Both the position numbers and the translations under genes were made by a program. A stretch of 64,000 bases of DNA from Lucifuga dentata (taxonomy: Eukaryota; Chordata; Actinopteri; Ophidiiformes; Bythitidae): the NCBI GenBank assembly GCA_014773175.1, contig VXCM01001242.1, positions 124,001 through 188,000 on the forward strand, read 5' to 3'. Position 1 is the stretch's first letter. Each line of letters starts with the position of its first letter. Below are positions 60,701 through 64,000 of the stretch, one piece after another. The notes below the pieces were generated by a model. The model had not been told where the DNA came from, did not search any database, and saw nothing but the letters and a program-made list of their open reading frames with translations.

Positions 60701-63569
60701 GAATGAACTTAATGCATGACTAAGTATCGGTGCTTGATTGGCTCCTGTGATGATGTTGGCACCCAAACACAAGCTGATCCTTGTGTTTCTCCTGTGCCCA
60801 GGCTTGTCCACCCCCAGTTGCTGCCAACCCGATTGAGCTGCTGCCATGTTGCCATGGCTACATGGGCGGGGCCAACATTTACAACTCCAGGAAAGACGAG
60901 GAGCTTAATTTGAGGTGAAGAATGCTGTACTGTGGATTTGTTTAGTTATTTGTGGGTTTGTGAAGGCTTAAATTAATACCTCTCAGTCACTGACAATCTT
61001 TTTTTCCACAGCTTGAAACAGTTTTTAATAACATGGTAATATGATTTAGAGCTGCAATGCAGACATCATTGTGCATTTCTGCCCACAGCTCTCCTCCTAA
61101 GCGGATGTTTGCCCTGTACCACACCACCTATAATGGAAGTACCGGACTCTCCAGGACTCTTCAGCACTACAACAGGTTTTGCTCAATTAAGCAATCTTTA
61201 ATAAGCAGCATATAATATCATACTTGATCAACAGAGGGCAGACCAAACAACACCGTTACATCTTTAACTTTTGAGTCACAAATTCAGCATTCCAAACATG
61301 CCCATAAAAGTGGTTTGTGTTAGGATGCTGCCGACATACTGATTGTTGTTTAAGTGTATGGGGTTTTTGAGTTATCTTCCAAAAGTTTGCCGCGATAACA
61401 CAAAAGGACTTGTTTTTTTTCTTTCTTCCACTGAATTTTTTTTACTCCTCCTTAGATCCTTAGATCAGGGGTACTCAAATACAATTCTTAAAGGTCCACA
61501 AAGGAAATTTTCAATAAGACAAAGGTCCGTTTAGAGGTCAGTCAAGCCAGGGTCGGGTTGTGTTGAGTGGGGGTGGGGGNAAAGTCCTGCCTCTCTCGAC
61601 AGCCAATTCGACTCTGAGTCAAGCTAACTGCTGATGAAACTAGCTGCGCTGTCAACTTTCAATGAACTCAGCAGTCAACAATCAACAGTCAACTTTCAAT
61701 GAGCCCAACACCATGTCAACCCATCATTGTCATGGAGATGATGGGATGCTGAATGTGGTTGGACCAAACCAAAGCAGAGTAGACGTTCTCACACAGACAG
61801 TGGAGCAGTCAGACATTCGGAGCGCTGCTCGCAGTGAAGAAAGAGGAGAATTTTGACTCATTGCCTCACAGCGATGTCTCGCAGATAATGCAAATAATAC
61901 ATATGAAAAGTATAAATTGCTCAGGGTCTGGAGTGGTTCGGTCCGGATCCAGACTTTGAGGATGACTGCTTTAGGGGCTCCTAAGGCAGTCATCCTCAAA
62001 GTCATCGTAGAATTTGGTATCAACACCTGTAGTCTAAATGTAGCTTTTGAAGTTCTGCTTGTCTCATGTTGCTTTGAGAGTTCACATATTTAAGTGCTGA
62101 TTGCCAGACCTCATGTATAGCTGAAAAATACCAGTCTGATATGACCCGTCTTTGTTCGTAAGTATGATAGAGGTATTTCAAAAGCAAAGTTCATAAGGGA
62201 TGTGCTGTATATTAATAATAATGAAGGATGACTAAGTTAAGGCTGTCATGACAGATGTGTCTCAAGGTTTACGTGACAAAACACTGAATGACTATTTTCA
62301 GGATAAAAACCCTCTTGGATATGGAAAAAAAATCACAGAGAAAGAGAAAAACTAAAAGGGGCAGCAACTTATTTATTATTAAAAACTAACCTACACATGA
62401 TTTGACAGCATTTGGAAAGGTCATGCTGTTAAAATATATTAGGCTTGGTTTGAATAATAAAAGAGTACTTTGAAATATATTGTAAGTTGTTATTGTCCAT
62501 TCTGTTGCTTTTCCATTTCTATGGTAATTTTCTTTGTTTAAGTGTTTCAAGACATGTTGTGCTTTTGGACACATTCAAAAGCAGTTCCTGTGCATATATT
62601 ATAGAACAGGGGGGTTAGGGCTCATCATTTTTTATTTTTAGTTTTAAAATCTGGTAGATTCTGGTAGTCTATTTAAATAATAGACTAGATAAATAATAAT
62701 AAAAAAAAGAATGGATGAAAATTGGATTTAAAAATCAATGGTTGAAAAACACAGAGTAGAGTTAGAATTTTTTTATTATTTTAAAATTAGTGAAAAATTA
62801 CATAATTATTTGAAATTTTAATATATTATGTGTATTATAAACATTCAGTAATTTTGTTAATTATTTTTTACTCACATACAGTAATTGGAACAAAATTAGC
62901 AGGTCATTTGAGATTTTTCTTCATTTCTCTTTTTATTTTCTATCACTGAAAGCTGTCTTTGGCCTGTTGTCATGGCTAAATTTAGGAAACACCACAAGTT
63001 TTGGGGTTTACAGAGACAAAAAAAAAAAAAAAAAAAAAAAAAATCAGGCTGAAAATAGTTTCTAACCTGATTTATTTCTTTTTGTGGCGTTTTTCTGTAA
63101 AACCTGAAAACAATGAACCCTTTAGCATGATTTTCTGAATAAAACTTCCTTGTTTTTCTATTCCTTCAGCGTGGAGGACACCTGCAGAGTACCCCCGCCC
63201 TGCGTCCCTTACCCCCTCAACTCCAATGGCAGCCATCACCACCACCACCTCCACCAGCACCATCACAACAACCAACACAACCACCAACACCAACACCAGC
63301 CGGGCCAGAAGCAGCTGGAGCCCTGCACATCCTTCCTCCTTCGTGAACTGCCTCCTTATCAGGCCGGAACGGGTGGAGGGGCCGGCGTAGGTGCAGGAGG
63401 AGGAGGAGGAGGAGGAGGAGGAGGTGGAGTGGGGATGGGAGGCGAAGTGGATGGGACAGTGGCCAGGAGCTGGGGAGGTGGGGAGGCGGTGAGAATCTTG
63501 GCGCGACGCGTCACGCCGGATGGGAAGGTGCAGTACCTCGTGGAGTGGGAGAATGTGAGTTTGTACTGA
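42682..63569 (+). CDS. phf1: PHD finger protein 1, Polycomb-like PRC2 accessory subunit, 14 firm coding exons plus one uncertain
   Basis: This gene encodes a nuclear Polycomb-like protein that recruits and stimulates the H3K27 methyltransferase complex PRC2. In order: Tudor domain (about residues 8-54) with aromatic cage W14, Y20, F38 and F44, the same spacing as human PHF1; PHD1 (about 61-105); PHD2 (about 144-204), with [11 protein letters not shown] and [20 protein letters not shown]; winged-helix or extended-homology domain (about 218-310), with the [10 protein letters not shown] loop that in this family contacts CpG DNA; basic linker; and a chromo-like C-terminal tail, [20 protein letters not shown], that binds SUZ12 in the family. 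The total is about 575 residues (human 567). ENWDSLLLG and LNSHKDRF favour PHF1 over MTF2 and PHF19. The ATG follows directly on an acceptor, so the first exon is noncoding. An assembly duplication breaks exon 6, and exon 12 is unresolved. Confidence 0.92.
42945..43026 (+). CDS. phf1: phf1 coding exon 2 (Tudor)
   Basis: Residues 27-54, [20 protein letters not shown] then LRKDIHS. It carries the two phenylalanines of the aromatic cage (FEDNSEF). The acceptor is CCCTCTCAG|GTA and the donor TCGT|GTAAGA. Confidence 0.9.
43241..43810 (+). mobile_element. TTAA MITE subfamily B, copy B8
   Basis: TTAA-flanked B element in phf1 intron 2 with AGGGCCATACCGGTGATTTT at the left end. Confidence 0.7.
43842..44170 (+). 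other. intronic open reading frame of unknown origin
   Basis: An open frame of about 108 codons lies in phf1 intron 2, with an internal ATG at 43,925. It contains [20 protein letters not shown] and [20 protein letters not shown], has a mixed charged/hydrophobic composition and ends in TAA. I do not recognise the family. It lacks splice sites that would join it in phase to phf1, and the opposite strand is also open, so it may be a transposon fragment or chance. Confidence 0.3.
44343..44429 (+). CDS. phf1: phf1 coding exon 3 (PHD1)
   Basis: Residues 54-83, [20 protein letters not shown] then INCLKCRH, the first zinc-ligand pairs of PHD1. The acceptor is TTTGTCTCAG|TC and the donor CACG|GTAAGG. 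The 63 bp covering the acceptor and exon start also occur immediately upstream across a single N (44,229-44,291); I take that copy as an assembly artefact. Confidence 0.9.
44781..45810 (-). mobile_element. TTAA MITE subfamily B, copy B9, with an inserted repeat
   Basis: TTAA-flanked B ends. The B sequence is interrupted at about 45,120-45,495 by another repeat, and 44,922-45,050 carries an N-flanking 64-bp duplication (N at 44,986). Near the right end TTGTTGGGTTTAC is followed by its inverted copy. Confidence 0.6.
45125..45490. repeat. teleost dispersed repeat inserted in B9
   Basis: It starts AAATTTATTTATATAGCACC and CACAAAGTGCTTCACAG, a block I recall as common in fish interspersed repeats. 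The class is uncertain. Confidence 0.5.
46508..47086 (-). mobile_element. TTAA MITE subfamily A, copy A7
   Basis: Inverted orientation, TTAA-flanked, in phf1 intron 3, ending 113 bp before exon 4. A second A/B end scrap (GGTATGGTCCTTTAA) lies directly in front at about 46,480-46,495. Confidence 0.73.
47200..47294 (+). CDS. phf1: phf1 coding exon 4 (PHD1 end)
   Basis: Residues 83-114, [20 protein letters not shown] then [12 protein letters not shown]. It contributes the His-x2-Cys and final Cys pair of PHD1 plus the CRQCVFA block shared by Polycomb-like proteins. The acceptor is TTTCTTTACAG|GT and the donor AAG|GTCAGG. Confidence 0.92.
47815..47963 (+). CDS. phf1: phf1 coding exon 5 (linker to PHD2)
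   Basis: Residues 115-164, [20 protein letters not shown] ... [18 protein letters not shown] then AGPGE. It matches TKRGGALKKG and QQSYCYCGGPGE of human PHF1. The acceptor is TGTTTCAG|AGA and the donor GGAGA|GTGAGT. Confidence 0.92.
48218..49568 (-). mobile_element. Tc1-like transposon, internally deleted and split by A8
   Basis: The left inverted end, CAGTGCCCTCTACTAACATT then GGCACCCTTGG, pairs with CCAAGGGTGCCAATATTAGG near 49,540-49,568. On the minus strand the transposase N-terminus ([20 protein letters not shown]) lies at 49,184-49,030, and the next part (NWPGRG ... [10 protein letters not shown] ... [17 protein letters not shown]) at about 48,434-48,240. The DDE catalytic region is missing, so the left end follows directly on the DNA-binding half. 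Confidence 0.8.
48438..49027 (+). mobile_element. TTAA MITE subfamily A, copy A8 (nested in the Tc1 relic)
   Basis: A-type element with a degenerate left end (AGTAACATACCACCC) and a normal right end, TTAA on both sides. It separates the two parts of the Tc1 transposase frame (IIKFKTMEM and NWPGRGH). It contains a poly-A run at about 48,761-48,787. Confidence 0.75.
49990..50370. repeat. family C interspersed repeat, copy C2
   Basis: Collinear with 30,885-31,255 through several blocks (AGTACATAGGCAGAGTTAATAG, AGAGTCTGTC, TATGGTGTTATGA). A related scrap sits inside A9 at about 53,968-54,096. Confidence 0.4.
50779..50938 (+). CDS. phf1: phf1 coding exon 6 (PHD2), carrying an assembly duplication
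   Basis: Residues 164-196, (E)[20 protein letters not shown] then [11 protein letters not shown](R). The acceptor is TTTGCAG|GTGG. As assembled, 50,814-50,876 is repeated exactly at 50,878-50,940 around one N at 50,877. The real exon is 96 nt, either 50,779-50,874 or the same bases ending at 50,938. The second copy's donor, ACAG|GTAGGC, is the complete one. Read literally, the duplication would shift the frame. Confidence 0.88.
51094..51641 (-). mobile_element. family D TTAA element, copy D1 (empty internal site)
   Basis: Left end TTAA then AGGGGACATATGC; right end GTGTCTCC, T, then TTAA. Read on the minus strand it has GCAATGCTTTAATCTGCAAA (TTAA at 51,577-51,580), the uninterrupted form of the site that holds A or B elements in D2, D3 and D5. 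Confidence 0.65.
53335..54349 (-). mobile_element. family D TTAA element, copy D5 hosting A9
   Basis: The left end is TTAA then GGGGACATGTT; the right end, before TTAAAA, resembles D1. Sequence on each side of A9 (GTAGAAGTGGATCAATGTAC and AGCATTGCAAATATTTC) matches D1 around its empty TTAA. Confidence 0.6.
53498..54274 (+). mobile_element. TTAA MITE subfamily A, copy A9 (nested in D5)
   Basis: A-type ends, TTAA on both sides. It carries an N-flanking 66-bp duplication (N at 53,577) and about 130 bp of foreign sequence at about 53,968-54,096. Confidence 0.7.
54531..54599 (+). CDS. phf1: phf1 coding exon 7 (PHD2 end)
   Basis: Residues 196-219, [20 protein letters not shown] then PMTW. It holds the last Cys pair of PHD2. 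The acceptor is TCCTTTGCAG|ATT and the donor CCTG|GTGACG. Confidence 0.92.
54932..55055 (+). CDS. phf1: phf1 coding exon 8 (winged-helix / EH domain)
   Basis: Residues 219-260, [20 protein letters not shown] then [20 protein letters not shown] and GA. It is very close to human PHF1 [24 protein letters not shown]. The acceptor is GCAATGCAG|G and the donor GCA|GTACTG. Confidence 0.93.
55402..55737 (+). mobile_element. TTAA MITE subfamily B, copy B10 (right end lost)
   Basis: The left B end follows TTAA. The match to B stops near the GGGAATATAGTTCCAG block, in phf1 intron 8. Confidence 0.6.
56144..56211 (+). CDS. phf1: phf1 coding exon 9 (winged-helix / EH domain)
   Basis: Residues 261-283, [20 protein letters not shown] then KD(R). 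It matches [24 protein letters not shown]. The acceptor is GGGCTTCAG|CTC and the donor ACAG|GTAAGC. Confidence 0.92.
57344..57481 (+). CDS. phf1: phf1 coding exon 10 (EH domain, DNA-contact loop)
   Basis: Residues 283-329, [20 protein letters not shown] then [20 protein letters not shown] and THRRRS. The IKKKK loop is the CpG-DNA-binding wing in this family. The acceptor is CCCCCCAG|GTTTG and the donor CAGA|GTAAGG. Confidence 0.92.
57847..58882 (+). mobile_element. family D TTAA element, copy D2 hosting B11
   Basis: Left end TTAA then AGGGGATGTATTATATAG; right end ATATATCCCCT then TTAA. B11 is inserted at TTTGCAATGCTTTAA. Confidence 0.65.
57919..58463 (+). mobile_element. TTAA MITE subfamily B, copy B11 (nested in D2)
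   Basis: B-type ends; left TTAA intact, right flank TTAT. Confidence 0.68.
59327..59405 (+). CDS. phf1: phf1 coding exon 11 (basic linker)
   Basis: Residues 329-355, (D)[20 protein letters not shown] then RIMETQ. It is rich in Arg and Lys, as in the post-EH linker of human PHF1, and could act as a nuclear localisation signal. The acceptor is ATTCACTTCAG|C and the donor CAG|GTCAGT, phase 0. A weaker donor 4 nt further on (GGTCA|GTGCCT) would give phase 1. The frame stays open through the following short intron. Confidence 0.78.
59466..59534 (+). CDS. phf1: phf1 exon 12, uncertain frame and end
   Basis: A strong acceptor (T-rich tract then TATGCAG) opens at 59,466. In the phase set by exon 11 the reading frame gives [20 protein letters not shown] but meets a stop at 59,559. 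It must therefore leave at a donor such as GCA|GTCCAG (used for this end), or terminate a short isoform. The alternative frame, using the phase-1 donor of exon 11, contains [17 protein letters not shown], which looks more like linker protein. I cannot decide between them. Confidence 0.35.
60802..60914 (+). CDS. phf1: phf1 coding exon 13
   Basis: It encodes [20 protein letters not shown] then [17 protein letters not shown]. The YNSRKDE...L stretch precedes SSPPKRMF exactly as SGYNFRPTDARCLPSSPIRMF does in human PHF1. The acceptor is CCTGTGCCCAG|GCT and the donor TTGAG|GTGAAG. Of the three frames only this one has no stop and joins the next exon in phase. Confidence 0.82.
61089..61175 (+). CDS. 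phf1: phf1 coding exon 14
   Basis: It encodes (S)[20 protein letters not shown] then SRTLQHYN(S). SPPKRMFA matches the SPIRMFASFH of human PHF1. The acceptor is TGCCCACAG|C and the donor AACAG|GTTTTG. Confidence 0.85.
61467..61970. repeat. hAT-like nonautonomous repeat
   Basis: It starts CAGGGGTACTCAAATAC and ends with the inverted-type GACTTTGAGGATGACTG, resembling hAT termini (CAG...CTCAAA). It lies in phf1 intron 14 and has an N near 61,580. Confidence 0.4.
61952..62003. repeat. 18-bp perfect inverted repeat
   Basis: GACTTTGAGGATGACTGC at 61,952-61,969 and its exact reverse complement at 61,986-62,003 enclose a 16-nt loop that is itself partly palindromic. The arms are the terminal sequence of the hAT-like repeat. 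Confidence 0.85.
63020..63043. repeat. poly-A tract
   Basis: Homopolymer in phf1 intron 14, 126 bp before exon 15. Confidence 0.85.
63170..63569 (+). CDS. phf1: phf1 coding exon 15 (His- and Gly-rich insert, chromo-like tail, stop)
   Basis: It begins (S)[19 protein letters not shown], then runs through a His/Asn/Gln-rich stretch (about 63,234-63,300) and a glycine run (about 63,370-63,445). It ends with [20 protein letters not shown] then ENVSLY and a stop. The last block is the reversed-chromo C-terminal domain of PHF1, MTF2 and PHF19. The acceptor is TATTCCTTCAG|C. A good donor-like site, GAGAAT|GTGAGT, lies at 63,554, so an alternative C-terminus beyond VEWEN is possible. Confidence 0.88.
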
Positions 63570-64000
63570 CGGTGAGGAAGAGGAGCCAGGTGACTTTTAC
63601 AGGATGACGTAATGCACTGCAGTGTGCTTAACGTACGAGCGAAAGAAAAAGAAAAAAAATTGTCGCAAATCCAGGTTTCTCTCATTGTATCACCTCTATT
63701 CTGCATCAGTATAACCTCAGTACTCGTTACTATATCTCCCTCTTTGCTAGTGTTTCTCTGATATTTGTACTGTTAACTTTGGAATATGCCTTTGCATTTA
63801 TGATACTTTGCAGTGATGAGGAAAAATATATACGCCTCAAGCTCATTTGTCAGTATTTTGAGCTCAGACAGAACAAGGATAGGACCTAAAATACTGCAGA
63901 TAAGCAAAGGTTTTGTACATCTTAACAAATGATTCCAAAAGAGATTACTGCTTTTTCTGTGTACCCAAAGCATTTTTAAACTCCTTAATCGGTTAATAGT
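63570..64000 (+). other. phf1: start of the phf1 3' UTR or a downstream intron
   Basis: No AATAAA signal is seen before the window ends. If the donor-like site at 63,554 is used, this would be intron rather than UTR. Confidence 0.4.

Noticed and set aside
60716..60913. Frame reading [14 protein letters not shown] through phf1 exon 13
   Set aside because: It ends in a stop inside the exon. The alternative frame gives [12 protein letters not shown] and joins SSPPKRMF in phase.
1..64000. CRISPR arrays, operons or a prokaryotic defence system
   Set aside because: Regular repeats here are microsatellites or dispersed MITEs, and genes are spliced with GT-AG introns, so the sequence is animal nuclear DNA.

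Overview
The window looks like a ray-finned fish (teleost) nuclear genome. It has long introns, GT-AG splice sites, many microsatellites, Tc1-like and TTAA-targeting DNA transposon debris and common teleost interspersed repeats. Most of the sequence is intron or repeat. Two protein-coding genes can be rebuilt exon by exon, and both belong to families found in the extended MHC class II region of vertebrates (human RGL2 and PHF1 lie close together on 6p21.3).

Region 6,533-34,881, minus strand: rgl2, a Ral guanine-nucleotide exchange factor of the RalGDS family. I find 19 coding exons whose reading phases close perfectly to a 738-residue protein. In order it has an N-terminal tail starting MLPR, a REM (RasGEF_N) domain, a CDC25-type RasGEF domain, a Ser-rich linker and a C-terminal Ras-association domain. 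A noncoding 5' exon probably lies near 37.4-37.9 kb in a CpG-rich stretch.

Region 42,682-63,569, plus strand: phf1, a Polycomb-like PRC2 accessory subunit. I find 14 firm coding exons and one of uncertain frame. They encode a Tudor domain, two PHD fingers, a winged-helix (extended homology) domain with a lysine-rich DNA-contact loop and a C-terminal chromo-like SUZ12-binding tail. A noncoding first exon probably ends at 42,093 in a CpG-rich region. The two genes are divergent (head to head), with about 4 kb between their presumed first exons.

Repeats: at least nine copies of one MITE subfamily (A) and about eleven of a related one (B) sit in 64 kb, flanked by TTAA and ending 5'-AGGACC. A third TTAA family (D, 5'-AGGGGACA type ends) hosts A and B elements. 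In three D copies the same internal TTAA is occupied (twice by B, once by A), and a fourth D copy is empty there. One site is nested three deep (D contains B, B contains A). A further A copy splits a deletion-derived Tc1 element. These nests give a relative insertion order and are the most unusual structure in the window.

Assembly quality: seven single N bases are each flanked by perfect 62-66-bp direct duplications. These are almost certainly unmerged contig ends; one falls in phf1 exon 6 and another duplicates the 3' splice site of exon 3. I see no tRNA, rRNA, CRISPR or prokaryotic features.
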